From NCBI GenBank assembly GCA_011051715.1, contig DRKP01000188.1, forward strand, positions 1-40,174: 40,174 bases of DNA. The letters are read 5' to 3'. Position numbers and translations under genes: made by a program. Shown in pieces: positions 24,645-32,530 of this stretch (positions are counted from its first letter, which is position 1; the number at the start of each line of letters is the position of its first letter). Source of the stretch: Sedimenticola thiotaurini (GTDB lineage: Bacteria > Pseudomonadota > Gammaproteobacteria > Chromatiales > Chromatiaceae). Under the pieces are notes generated by a model. The model was given only the letters and a program-made list of their open reading frames with translations. It did not search any database and was not told where the DNA came from.

Positions 24645-25331
24645 ATGAAGAGATCGACCAAACGACTGCTCGGCATCACCGCGGCATCTGCACTCGCCAT
24701 CGCCGCGGCCGGCACGGTACTGGCACACGGAGGCCCCGGAGGTCCCCAGGGATATGGCCCCAACGGGATGATGGGTGGGCCGGGCGGCATGCGCGGGCCC
24801 ATGATGGGTGGGGGTCAGCCCGGTTACGGCATGCCCCGGGGCGAGGCCGCGGGCCAGCCGCCGATGATGGGCGGTGCCGGGATGCCGGGACGCGGCGGGC
24901 CGGATGGCATGATGGGAGGTCCGGGCCGCATGGGCGGACCGATGATGGGCGGGCCCGGTGGCATGCACGGTCCCATGATGGGCGGTCCGGGAAAAGACCG
25001 CGGCATGGGTGGGCCGGGAATGATGATGGGGGGTGATCCCCAGGCGTTCGCCGACCGGCACCTGGCACGGATGAAGAGCGAACTGGGCATCACGGCGGAA
25101 CAGGAGCCGGCCTGGAACGAGTTCGAGAGCGTGGTCAGGGAGCGGATGGCGATGATGGGCGGTCACCGGCAGATGATGTCGGCAGGGGCCTTTCCCGGCG
25201 CCGACCAGCGCATGGCCATGCACCGGGACGGCATGGCCCGGATGCAGGCGGTCAGGACTGCCGGGCAACGTCTCTACCAGGCCCTGACGCCGGAACAGCA
25301 GGCCCGTGTCGGCAACATGATGGGATTCTGA
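24645..25331 (+). CDS. Exported Met/Gly/Pro-rich protein with Spy/CpxP-like C-terminus (second copy)
   Basis: A 228-residue periplasmic protein. A signal peptide (LLGITAASALAIAAAGTVLA) is followed by a ~105-residue low-complexity region built of PMMGGPG, GPMMG and GMM units and one QPPMMGG, rich in methionine. The last 95 residues are helical and carry LGITAEQEPAWNEF and LTPEQQARV, the LTxxQ type motif of Spy/CpxP-family periplasmic stress proteins. The likely role is copper buffering and chaperoning under envelope stress. AGGAGAAGGAG lies upstream. It is controlled from the GTTACA-containing gap shared with the two-component genes. Confidence 0.85.
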   Translation: MKRSTKRLLGITAASALAIAAAGTVLAHGGPGGPQGYGPNGMMGGPGGMRGPMMGGGQPGYGMPRGEAAGQPPMMGGAGMPGRGGPDGMMGGPGRMGGPMMGGPGGMHGPMMGGPGKDRGMGGPGMMMGGDPQAFADRHLARMKSELGITAEQEPAWNEFESVVRERMAMMGGHRQMMSAGAFPGADQRMAMHRDGMARMQAVRTAGQRLYQALTPEQQARVGNMMGF

Positions 25332-25360
25332 CCGGGTCCGCAGATGGCCTCGCCGGAACT

Positions 25361-25499
25361 CTGCAGCAGGAGCGGCGTCCCCACCGCGAACCGGTTGGGG
25401 TGGCGGCACATTCCTTCGCGCCGGGGCGGCGCTCCTACAGGTTTCTTCGGCCCTGTTGCGATGTTCCCCGTAGGAGAGGCGCCCCCGCCGCGAATAACC
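25361..25499 (-). repeat. Three-unit REP-like element, copy 1
   Basis: This 139-bp segment, read on the minus strand, aligns along its whole length with 28655-28791 on the plus strand. It holds three GC-rich units with a shared spacer containing GGGGAACATCG and ACCTGNAGGAGCGCCGCCCC. It lies in the 250-bp gap between the Met-rich gene and the second SHOCT gene; no gene is seen there. Confidence 0.75.
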
Positions 25500-25581
25500 G
25501 GCGGGGGCGTTTTCGGGAAGGAAGGCATGCAGGATCCGATGCCCGGATCTGAATGGACAGTGGACGAAAAGGAGAAACGAG

Positions 25582-25800
25582 ATGATGGGAAGTGGATTCG
25601 GTTTTGGCATCCCCGGGATCGGTATGCTGTTGTTCTGGGGGTTGATCGTGTTCCTGGTGGTGTGGCTGGTGCGCGCCGCCGCAGGAAGCCGTCGTGACCG
25701 CGACGGTGGCAGCCGGGCGCGGGAGATCCTGGACGAACGCTTTGCCCGCGACGAGATCGATCGGGCAGAGTACGAGGAGAAACGCAGGCTGCTCGGCTGA
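25582..25800 (+). CDS. Small membrane protein with SHOCT domain (second copy)
   Basis: A 72-residue protein with a transmembrane helix at about 9-33 (GIGMLLFWGLIVFLVVWLV) and a SHOCT domain at the C-terminus (AREILDERFARDEIDRAEYE). It is a paralogue of the protein at 9985: same size, one helix, and the REIL...FAR-[GD]-EID core. AGGAG at 25570-25574 sets the start. It precedes the multicopper oxidase by 69 bp. SHOCT domains are thought to support oligomerisation or partner binding; the exact function is unknown. Confidence 0.82.
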   Translation: MMGSGFGFGIPGIGMLLFWGLIVFLVVWLVRAAAGSRRDRDGGSRAREILDERFARDEIDRAEYEEKRRLLG

Positions 25801-25869
25801 AGCGGTGCTGGCCGGAACGGCACGCGGCGACGCTCGCCGCGGGTTGGATGCAGACGAACAGGAGTAGCG

Positions 25870-27372
25870 ATGCCAGTCACGAGAAGAGATCTGTTGACCG
25901 CCGCCGCGGCCGTGGGTGCCTCCGGTGTCGCCGTAACGGCGCTGTACGGGAGCGGTCGCAGCGCCTTCGCCGGTGCGGCCCGGTTCCAGCGACCGCTGGC
26001 GATTCCGCCGCTGCTGCAGGGCGAGGTGAGGGACGGCGTGCGCCGCTTCGATCTCACCCTGCAGCGCGGCCAGCGCGAGTTCCTCGACGGCATGCAGACC
26101 CCGACGGCGGGGATCAACGGTGCCTTCCTGGGGCCGGTGATCCGGGTGCGGCGGGGGGAGCAGGTACGCCTCGACGTCGCCAATCGCCTGGGCGAGGCCT
26201 CGACGCTGCACTGGCACGGCGTCCACCTGCCGGCGAAGATGGACGGTGGTCCGCACCAGGTGATCGAGGCGGGCGCCACCTGGTCACCCCGGTTCCGGAT
26301 TCGTCAACCGGCCTCGACCCAGTGGTACCACTCCCACCTGTTCCACCGCACCGGGGTGCAGGTCTACTACGGTCTTGCCGGGCTGTTCTACATCGACGAC
26401 GACCAGGGGGATGCCCTGGGGCTGCCGTCGGACCACGGTGTCGACGACATTCCCCTGGTGCTGCAGGACCGCTCGTTCGCACGTGACGGCAGCTTCCGCT
26501 ACCTCACTTCCATGCACGACCGCATGCTCGGCATGACCGGCGACGTGATGCTGGTCAACGGCGTGGTGCTGCCGTTCCTGCGGGTGCGGCGCCGCCTCAC
26601 CCGGTTCCGCATTCTCAACGGCTCCAATGCCCGCATCTACAACCTGGCCTTCAGCGACGGCCGCCGCTTCCTGCAGATCGCCAGCGACGGCGGTCTGCTG
26701 CCCCGTCCCGTCCCCCTGACCAGCGTGCGGCTCTCTCCCGGGGAGCGGGCCGAGATCCTGCTGGAGATGACCCCGGAGGACGATCTGCAACTGGTCCACG
26801 TTCCGCCGCCGGCACGCCGCGCCCGCGGGGGCGGTATGATGGGAATGATGCAGGGGATGATGCGCAGCGACGACCAGCCCTTCTCCATCATGCGCCTGAT
26901 CGGCTCCGGCCTGGAGGACGCCGGCACCAGGCCGCCACGGCGCCTGGTCGAGGTGCCCGCCTGGTCCGAGGACGAGGCGGTGAAGACCCGTCGCTTCGTG
27001 CTTGAGATGGGCATGGGGATGATGGGTGGCGGCGGATTCCGCATCAATGGCCGCGCCATGGACATGAACCGTATCGACGAAACGGTGCGGCTGGGAGCGG
27101 TGGAGATCTGGGAGATCGTCAACCGCTCACCGATGGCCCATCCGTTCCACATCCACGATATCCAGTTTCGGATCCTGGACCGGGATGGCCGCCCGCCGCC
27201 GGCCGGGGAGCAGGGGCTGAAGGATACCGTGCTGGTGGAGCCGCAGGAGACGGTGCGGGTGATCACCCGCTTCGAGCACTATGCCGATGCCGATTCACCC
27301 TACATGTTCCACTGCCATATCCTGGAGCACGAGGATGCCGGCATGATGGGGCAGTTCGTGGTTGTCGCCTGA
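25870..27372 (+). CDS. cueO: CueO/CopA-like multicopper oxidase (Tat-exported)
   Basis: A 500-residue periplasmic oxidase that converts toxic Cu(I) to Cu(II). The twin-arginine signal is TRRDLLTAAAA. All four copper-binding motifs are present: HWHGVHL (H114, H116), YHSHLF (H154, H156), HPFHIHD and HCHILEHEDAGMM (C482 as type 1 ligand, M492 or M493 as axial ligand). A Met-rich insert, GGGMMGMMQGMMRSDDQP, lies where CueO has its substrate-copper loop, and a second run (MGMGMMGGGG-like) is near residue 380. AGGAG precedes the ATG. The double DUF1566 gene starts 2 bp after the stop. Confidence 0.93.
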   Translation: MPVTRRDLLTAAAAVGASGVAVTALYGSGRSAFAGAARFQRPLAIPPLLQGEVRDGVRRFDLTLQRGQREFLDGMQTPTAGINGAFLGPVIRVRRGEQVRLDVANRLGEASTLHWHGVHLPAKMDGGPHQVIEAGATWSPRFRIRQPASTQWYHSHLFHRTGVQVYYGLAGLFYIDDDQGDALGLPSDHGVDDIPLVLQDRSFARDGSFRYLTSMHDRMLGMTGDVMLVNGVVLPFLRVRRRLTRFRILNGSNARIYNLAFSDGRRFLQIASDGGLLPRPVPLTSVRLSPGERAEILLEMTPEDDLQLVHVPPPARRARGGGMMGMMQGMMRSDDQPFSIMRLIGSGLEDAGTRPPRRLVEVPAWSEDEAVKTRRFVLEMGMGMMGGGGFRINGRAMDMNRIDETVRLGAVEIWEIVNRSPMAHPFHIHDIQFRILDRDGRPPPAGEQGLKDTVLVEPQETVRVITRFEHYADADSPYMFHCHILEHEDAGMMGQFVVVA

Positions 27373-27373
27373 T

Positions 27374-28426
27374 ATGGCCTGGGCAGCGCAGGTTGACTGG
27401 CTCTATCCGGCCACCGGGCAGCGCAGCTGCCACGACCTCTCCGGCCGGCGGATGCCGTGCAGCGGCAGCGGCCAGGATGGAGAGATCCGGGCCGGGATGC
27501 CCTGGCCGTCACCGCGCTTCGACACGGAGGGGGAGGAGGTGCGGGACCGGCTGACCGGTCTGACCTGGTCGCGGGATGCGCTCCCGGCCGGCTTTCCCCT
27601 GCAGTGGGACGAGGCCCTGCGCTTCGTCCGCGGACTGAACCGGGAGGGCTGGCTGGGCCGGCGCGACTGGCGGCTCCCCAACCGGCGCGAGCTGCGCAGC
27701 CTGATGAGCTACCAGACCCGGCTGCCGGCCCTGCCGGAGGACCACCCCTTCGTCAACCTCTTCTCCGGCTGGTACTGGAGCAGCACCAGCGCCGCCATCG
27801 CCCCGAACCACGCCTGGTACGTGCACATGGAGGGGGCGCGGATGTTCTATGGCGGCAAGGACCAGTCGTTCATGGTCTGGCCGGTCCGGGGGGAGGGGAA
27901 CGGCCTGCTCGCCGCCACCGGGCAGGAGAGGTGCTTCGATGCCATGGGCCGGCAGATACCCTGTGCCGGCACCGGTCAGGACGGCGATACGAGAACGGGC
28001 CGCCCCTGGCCGGCGCCCCGGTTTCGGCCGCTCGCCGGCGCTGTCCTGGACCGGCTCTCCGGGCTCTGCTGGGCCCGTGATGCCGATCTGACCGCGGGGC
28101 CGGTCCGCTGGGACGAGGCGCTGGCGGCGGTGGCGGAGCTGGCGCGGCGCGACCCCGCCGCCGGCTGGCGGCTGCCCAACATCAACGAGCTGGAGATGCT
28201 GGTGGACTGCTCCCGTCACTCGCCGGCCCTGCCCGGTTCCGCTCCGTTCGCGGCGGTGCGCGACGGCTACTGGTCGTCCACCAGCAGCCTGTTCGAGCCC
28301 GACTGGGCCTGGGCGCTCTACCTGGACAGGGGCGCCACCGGGGTCGGCCAGAAGGGGGGACGCCATTTCCACGTCTGGCCGGTCTGCGACCGGAGAGCCG
28401 CTGCAGGCGGTGCCGACTCCGGTTGA
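27374..28426 (+). CDS. Protein with two DUF1566 (Lcl-type) domains
   Basis: A 350-residue protein made of two similar halves of about 175 residues. Each has a DLSGRRMPCSGSGQDG-like start (PATGQRSCHD and AATGQERCFD), a domain with WRLPN and a GYWSSTS or GWYWSSTS signature, and an ending of MVWPVR or HVWPVC. These are DUF1566 modules, seen in surface and extracellular proteins whose role is not settled. No signal peptide or anchor is obvious at the N-terminus (MAWAAQVDW). The ATG is 2 bp after the oxidase stop, so it depends on that transcript. Why a CueO partner should carry DUF1566 is unknown. Confidence 0.82.
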   Translation: MAWAAQVDWLYPATGQRSCHDLSGRRMPCSGSGQDGEIRAGMPWPSPRFDTEGEEVRDRLTGLTWSRDALPAGFPLQWDEALRFVRGLNREGWLGRRDWRLPNRRELRSLMSYQTRLPALPEDHPFVNLFSGWYWSSTSAAIAPNHAWYVHMEGARMFYGGKDQSFMVWPVRGEGNGLLAATGQERCFDAMGRQIPCAGTGQDGDTRTGRPWPAPRFRPLAGAVLDRLSGLCWARDADLTAGPVRWDEALAAVAELARRDPAAGWRLPNINELEMLVDCSRHSPALPGSAPFAAVRDGYWSSTSSLFEPDWAWALYLDRGATGVGQKGGRHFHVWPVCDRRAAAGGADSG

Positions 28427-28451
28427 CCAGGTTGGGGCTGGGTCCCATAAT
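28423..28451 (+). promoter_or_regulatory. Near-consensus sigma70 promoter for 4.5S RNA
   Basis: TTGACC (28423-28428), a 17-bp spacer and CATAAT (28446-28451) match the consensus boxes at five of six bases each. The -35 box overlaps the stop codon of the DUF1566 gene. Initiation near 28458 would give a ~66-nt leader before the mature 4.5S RNA, to be removed by RNase P or other processing. Confidence 0.6.
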
Positions 28452-28523
28452 CACGCCCCTCGAGGAGATCGCCGGTGTGCGATCCCCTCTGCACCGGACC
28501 CGTTTCGATGCATATCCCGTAAT

Positions 28524-28635
28524 GGTGGCCCGCATCGGTCCCCCCGCAACGGAAAACTGTGAACCCGGTCAGGCCCGGAAGGGAGCAGCCGCAGCAGTGG
28601 ACCCGTGTGCCGGGGTGTGGCTGGTGCGGGCCGCC
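28524..28635 (+). ncRNA. ffs: Signal recognition particle 4.5S RNA
   Basis: The conserved SRP Alu-less core is present: GGTCAGGCCCGGAAGGGAGC (28568-28587) continuing AGCC, then GTGTGCCGGGG and TGTGGCTGG, equal in layout to E. coli 4.5S RNA. The ends pair: GGTGGCCCGC (28524-28533) with GCGGGCCGCC (28626-28635), one G-U. The RNA binds Ffh for cotranslational membrane targeting. As in many gammaproteobacteria it lies next to dnaX. Ends are set from the terminal stem, so a few bases of uncertainty remain. Confidence 0.92.
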
Positions 28636-28654
28636 GCCTTTTCGTCGCTCTCTC

Positions 28655-28791
28655 CTGTTCGCGGCGGGGGCACCGCTCCCACGGGGAACATCGTCACATG
28701 GCCCGGAAAAACCTGCAGGAGCGCCGCCCCCGGCGCGAAGGGACGTGCCACCGCCCACCCGATTCGCGGCAAGGGTGCCGCCCCAACAGAC
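28655..28791 (+). repeat. Three-unit REP-like element, copy 2
   Basis: This aligns over its full length with the minus strand of 25361-25499. Units begin GTTCGCGGCGGGGGC, ACCTGCAGGAGCGCCGCCCC and GATTCGCGGCAAGGGTGCCG. The first two are in inverted orientation. It fills the space between ffs and dnaX; nothing else is seen in 28636-28904 apart from a possible -10 (TAGAAT, 28863-28868) before dnaX. Confidence 0.75.
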
Positions 28792-28904
28792 AGGGGAGAG
28801 TCTCCCGCAGCGCGGTGGCGCTGCTGCCGAAGTGCCGGTATCCGGCGATCGCCCCGCTGCGGTAGAATAGGCTCCTTTCCCGACTGCCGAAACCGACTGT
28901 CCCG

Positions 28905-30548
28905 ATGAGCTACCAGGTCCTGGCCCGCAAATGGCGTCCCCGCACCTTTCAGGAGATGGTGGGCCAGGAGCACGTGGTGCGGGCGCTGAGCAACGCCCTC
29001 GACAACGACCGCCTGCACCACGCCTACCTGTTCACCGGCACCCGCGGGGTGGGCAAGACCACCCTGGCGCGCATCTTCGCCAAGTCCCTGAACTGCGAGC
29101 GGGGGGTCAGCTCCACCCCGTGCGGCGAATGTTCCATCTGCCGGGAGGTGGACGAGGGGCGCTTCGTCGACCTGCTGGAGGTGGATGCCGCCTCCCGCAC
29201 CAAGGTGGACCAGACCCGGGAGCTGCTCGACAACGTGCCCTACGCACCGGTGCGCGGCCGCTACAAGGTGTATCTCATCGACGAGGTGCACATGTTCTCC
29301 GGCGGCAGCTTCAACGCCCTGCTGAAGACCCTGGAGGAGCCGCCGCCCCACGTGAAGTTCCTGCTCGCCACCACCGACCCGCAGAAGGTGCCGGTGACGG
29401 TGCTGTCACGCTGTCTCCAGTTCAATCTCAAGCGTCTGCCGTTCCAGCAGATCCGCGACTACCTGCGGCAGATCCTGGAGCAGGAGCAGGTGGAACACGA
29501 GCTGCCGGCCCTGGACCTGCTGGCGCGCGGCGCCGACGGCAGCATGCGCGATGCGCTCAGCCTGATGGATCAGGCCATCGCCTTCGGCGGTGGCCGGGTG
29601 CGGGAGGCCGAGGTGCGCAGCATGCTCGGTACCATCGCCCGGGAGCGGGTGCACGATCTGCTCGACGCCCTGGCCGCCGGCGACGCCGCCGGGGTGATGC
29701 GGCAGGTCGGTGAACTGGCGGAGATGGCACCGGATTTCGCCGGCGTGCTGCAGGATCTGCTGACCCTGCTGCACCGGGTCGCCCTGGCGCAGGCGGTCCC
29801 GGACGCCCTGGACGACAGCAGCGGTGACGGCGAGCGGGTGAAGCTCCTGGCCCAGGGGATGGACCCGGCCGATGTGCAGCTGTTCTACCAGATCGGCCTG
29901 CTGGGCCAGCGCGACCTGCCCCTGGCCCCGGACCCGCGCAGCGGCTTCGAGATGGTGCTGCTGCGGATGCTGGCGTTTCGCCCGGACGGGACGGACGGCG
30001 GGGCGGCGGCGGGCGGGCCGGAGAAAAGGGCCCGAACCGGGGCGCCGGCACTGGCGGGGACGGCCGGGTCCGCGCCGGCCTCCCGGAAACAGCCGGTGCA
30101 GTCGGCGGCCGCCGGGCCGGCACCCGAACCGGCGCAGAAGGCCGTCATCGATGGAGCCGGATTCGAACAGTGGGAGCAACTGGTCGGGTCCCTGCAACTG
30201 GGGGGGATCGCCCTGCAGCTGGCCAGCAACTGCCTGTTCCACTCCTGGCAGGACGGGGTGTTGCGGCTGCGACTGGCGGCGAGTCACGCCAATCTCCGGG
30301 TCGGCAGTTCCGAGCAGCGTCTGAAGCAGGCACTGGAGCGGCACCTGGGGGCATCCCTGCGGCTCGAGATCGAGGTGGGGGAGCTGGAGCAGGACGCCCT
30401 CACCCCGGCCCAGCGGCAGAGCCGGGAGAAGGAGCAGCGGCAGCAGGCCCTGGAGGAGAGCATGGCGCGGGATCCCCTGGTCCAGTCCCTGCAGGAACAG
30501 TTCGACGCCCGGCTGGTACCGGGCTCCGTCCGTCCGGCGCAGGGGTGA
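28905..30548 (+). CDS. dnaX: DNA polymerase III subunit tau (and possibly gamma)
   Basis: The 547-residue clamp-loader ATPase. Residues 1-370 hold the AAA+ part: RKWRPRTF, Walker A GTRGVGKT (45-52), the zinc module C64, C73, C76, C79, DEVHM as Walker B and LSRCLQF as sensor 1. A Pro/Ala linker (about 365-415) leads to the tau C-terminal domain ([13 protein letters not shown] and on), which binds DnaB and polymerase alpha. The usual A AAA AAG frameshift heptamer is absent; the longest A run in the linker is four. It is the first gene of dnaX-ybaB-recR and has no strong ribosome site. Confidence 0.95.
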   Translation: MSYQVLARKWRPRTFQEMVGQEHVVRALSNALDNDRLHHAYLFTGTRGVGKTTLARIFAKSLNCERGVSSTPCGECSICREVDEGRFVDLLEVDAASRTKVDQTRELLDNVPYAPVRGRYKVYLIDEVHMFSGGSFNALLKTLEEPPPHVKFLLATTDPQKVPVTVLSRCLQFNLKRLPFQQIRDYLRQILEQEQVEHELPALDLLARGADGSMRDALSLMDQAIAFGGGRVREAEVRSMLGTIARERVHDLLDALAAGDAAGVMRQVGELAEMAPDFAGVLQDLLTLLHRVALAQAVPDALDDSSGDGERVKLLAQGMDPADVQLFYQIGLLGQRDLPLAPDPRSGFEMVLLRMLAFRPDGTDGGAAAGGPEKRARTGAPALAGTAGSAPASRKQPVQSAAAGPAPEPAQKAVIDGAGFEQWEQLVGSLQLGGIALQLASNCLFHSWQDGVLRLRLAASHANLRVGSSEQRLKQALERHLGASLRLEIEVGELEQDALTPAQRQSREKEQRQQALEESMARDPLVQSLQEQFDARLVPGSVRPAQG

Positions 30549-30603
30549 TCCCCCGCGCCCCCGGGGTGAAACAGAGTCCATTGGATCAATCGAGGAAGCG
30601 ACG

Positions 30604-30927
30604 ATGAAAGGTGGTTTGGGAAACCTGATGAAGCAGGCCCAGAAGATGCAGGAGGACCTGCAGAAGGCGCAGGAGGAACTGGCGCGGCAGGAGCTGACCG
30701 GCGAGGCCGGTGGCGGCCTGGTCAAGGTGACCATGAACGGTCGCCACGAGGTGCGCCGGGTGGAGATCGACGACAGCCTGCTGGCGGACGACCGGGAGAT
30801 GCTGGAGGACCTGGTGGCCGCCGCCATCAACGACGCGGTCCACCGCATCGCCGACAAGACCAGGGAGACCATGTCCGGGATGACCGCGGGCCTGGGCCTG
30901 CCCCCGGGCCTGAAGCTGCCGTTCTGA
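30604..30927 (+). CDS. ybaB: YbaB/EbfC nucleoid-associated protein
   Basis: A 107-residue DNA-binding protein of the YbaB/EbfC family. It begins [15 protein letters not shown] and ends with LPPGLKLPF, both family hallmarks; the middle has VEIDDSLL and an amphipathic helix. The dimer binds DNA nonspecifically or at short palindromes. It is 55 bp after dnaX and 26 bp before recR, the classic dnaX-ybaB-recR operon. GAGGAAG precedes the ATG. Confidence 0.95.
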   Translation: MKGGLGNLMKQAQKMQEDLQKAQEELARQELTGEAGGGLVKVTMNGRHEVRRVEIDDSLLADDREMLEDLVAAAINDAVHRIADKTRETMSGMTAGLGLPPGLKLPF

Positions 30928-30953
30928 ACGACACTGGGTCCCGGACCGTCACC

Positions 30954-31553
30954 GTGAACCGTCGCCCGCTGCTGGAGGAACTGATGGAGGCCCTGCGCTG
31001 CCTGCCCGGGGTCGGCCCGCGCTCGGCCCAGCGCATGGCCTTCCACCTGCTGGAGCGGGACCGGGATGGCGGCCGCCGCCTGGGCCGGGTACTGCTGGAG
31101 GCGATGGAGCGGATCGGCCACTGCGAGCGCTGTCGCACCTTCAGCGAGGAGCCGGTCTGCTCCCTCTGCGCCAACCCGCGGCGGGACGAGCGCCAGATCT
31201 GCGTGGTGGAGACGCCGGCGGAGGTGGTGGCGATCGAGCAGGCCGCCACCTACAGCGGCCGCTATTTCGTGCTCGGCGGCCGGCTGTCGCCGCTGGACGG
31301 CATCGGTCCCCGCGAGATCGGCCTGGACCGGCTGCAGCAGCGGCTGGAGGAGGGTGGCGTCGAGGAGCTGATCCTGGCCACCAATCCCACGGTCGAGGGT
31401 GAGGCCACGGCCCACTACATCGGTGACATGGCGGGTCGCCTCGGCATCCGCGTCACCCGCATCGCCCACGGCGTGCCCCTGGGCGGTGAACTGGAGTACG
31501 TGGACGGTGGCACCCTCTCCCACGCTTTCGCCGGGCGGCGGGAGTTTCGTTGA
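30954..31553 (+). CDS. recR: Recombination mediator RecR
   Basis: A 199-residue protein of the RecFOR pathway that helps load RecA on gapped DNA. The N-terminal helix-hairpin-helix reads [17 protein letters not shown]. The zinc finger has C57, C60, C69 and C72. The Toprim domain ([14 protein letters not shown]) and the C-terminal [12 protein letters not shown] are typical. The start is GTG at 30954, 26 bp after ybaB. Its length matches the family (about 200). It is the last gene of the operon, 151 bp before hinT. Confidence 0.95.
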   Translation: MNRRPLLEELMEALRCLPGVGPRSAQRMAFHLLERDRDGGRRLGRVLLEAMERIGHCERCRTFSEEPVCSLCANPRRDERQICVVETPAEVVAIEQAATYSGRYFVLGGRLSPLDGIGPREIGLDRLQQRLEEGGVEELILATNPTVEGEATAHYIGDMAGRLGIRVTRIAHGVPLGGELEYVDGGTLSHAFAGRREFR

Positions 31554-31605
31554 TGCACCGGGTTCCCCTCCCGCCACCGGGGTTGCCGCTGTGCTGGTGA
31601 TCTCC

Positions 31606-31623
31606 CGCCGCTCTTTCGCGGCG
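31606..31623. other. Short hairpin after recR
   Basis: CGCCGC (31606-31611) and GCGGCG (31618-31623) form a perfect 6-bp stem around TCTTTC, 52 bp past recR. No T-tract follows, so a rho-independent terminator is not supported; it may still act as a 3' end structure. Confidence 0.3.
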
Positions 31624-31704
31624 ACACCGGGACGACGACGGCGAAGTCCCGGTCTCTACGATGAAACAGCCCTGATTCAGAACCAAACCGGAGGCGAAAC
31701 GACA

Positions 31705-32049
31705 ATGGAAGAGTGCCTGTTCTGCAAGATGATCGCCGGCGAGATCCAGCCGGACGTGCTGTACCAGGACGACGACGTGCTGGCGTTCCGGGACATCAAT
31801 CCCCAGGCGCCGTTCCACGCCCTGATCGTGCCCAAGCGGCATATCGCCACACTCAACGACCTCGGCGAGGAGGATGCCGAACTGATGGGGCGGCTGCTGC
31901 TGGCGGCGAAGCGGGTGGCGGCGGACGCCGGCATCGCCGAGGCGGGCTACCGCACCCTGATCAATTGCAATGCCGAGGGTGGGCAGGTAGTCTTTCATAT
32001 CCACCTGCATCTGCTGGGCGGACGCCCCATGGGCTGGCCGCCGGGCTGA
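31705..32049 (+). CDS. hinT: HIT-family purine nucleoside phosphoramidase, HinT
   Basis: A 114-residue HIT protein that hydrolyses AMP-lysine and related phosphoramidates. The start CLFCKMIAGEI, the YQDDDVLAFRDINPQAPFHAL block and the triad VVFHIHLHLLGG (H98, H100, H102) are all typical. H100 is the expected nucleophile. GGAGG at 31690-31694 is 10 bp before the ATG; the longer upstream frame is not conserved. It stands alone, before a small gene of unknown function. Confidence 0.95.
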   Translation: MEECLFCKMIAGEIQPDVLYQDDDVLAFRDINPQAPFHALIVPKRHIATLNDLGEEDAELMGRLLLAAKRVAADAGIAEAGYRTLINCNAEGGQVVFHIHLHLLGGRPMGWPPG

Positions 32050-32089
32050 TCGATGCGGAACCCGGCAGAGAGACCGATGGCGCAGGGAG

Positions 32090-32395
32090 ATGCGGCTGCT
32101 CAGTACCACAACCTATCCCTCCCCGATGCCCGCCCTGCGGGCACTGGAGCCCGTGCGGCCGCTCCCCGGGCGCCAGGATGGTGGTGCCGAGCCACGACCG
32201 CCGGCGAGAAGGCCGGTCCCGGCCGCCGACGGCGACAGCCGGCCTGCGGCGGTGCCTCCCGGGCGCCCCTCCCTGTACCGTGGCGACGGTCTGGAACCGC
32301 GCGCCCGCAGTGCCCTTCGCGCCTATCTGGGCATGGCCGAGGATGAGGCCAGGCAGCGGCTGAGCCGGATGCTCGGCATCGACGACTACGCCTGA
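32090..32395 (+). CDS. Small hypothetical protein with conserved-looking C-terminus
   Basis: A 101-residue protein with no recognised family. The first 65 residues are Pro/Arg/Ala-rich and low in complexity. The last 30 (ARSALRAYLGMAEDEARQRL then SRMLGIDDYA) form a compact helical end resembling a conserved C-terminal tail I recall in small gammaproteobacterial proteins of unknown function. The gene starts 41 bp after hinT on the same strand and has GGGAG just before the ATG. Whether it is translated is likely, not certain. Confidence 0.5.
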   Translation: MRLLSTTTYPSPMPALRALEPVRPLPGRQDGGAEPRPPARRPVPAADGDSRPAAVPPGRPSLYRGDGLEPRARSALRAYLGMAEDEARQRLSRMLGIDDYA

Positions 32396-32530
32396 CATCG
32401 CCCGGGTTGGACGTCCATCCGTGAAACAGCGGATCGCTACATCCGGTCACCGAATCAGGGGGCGTCCTGCCCCCGCTCTTCCATCCATACCCAGGAACGG
32501 GCACGGGCAGGCGATCCTGCCCGCTGGCCG

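Noticed and set aside
30010-30030. Slippery site for dnaX frameshifting
   Set aside because: The run GAGAAAAGGG is in the wrong phase and is not the A AAA AAG heptamer.
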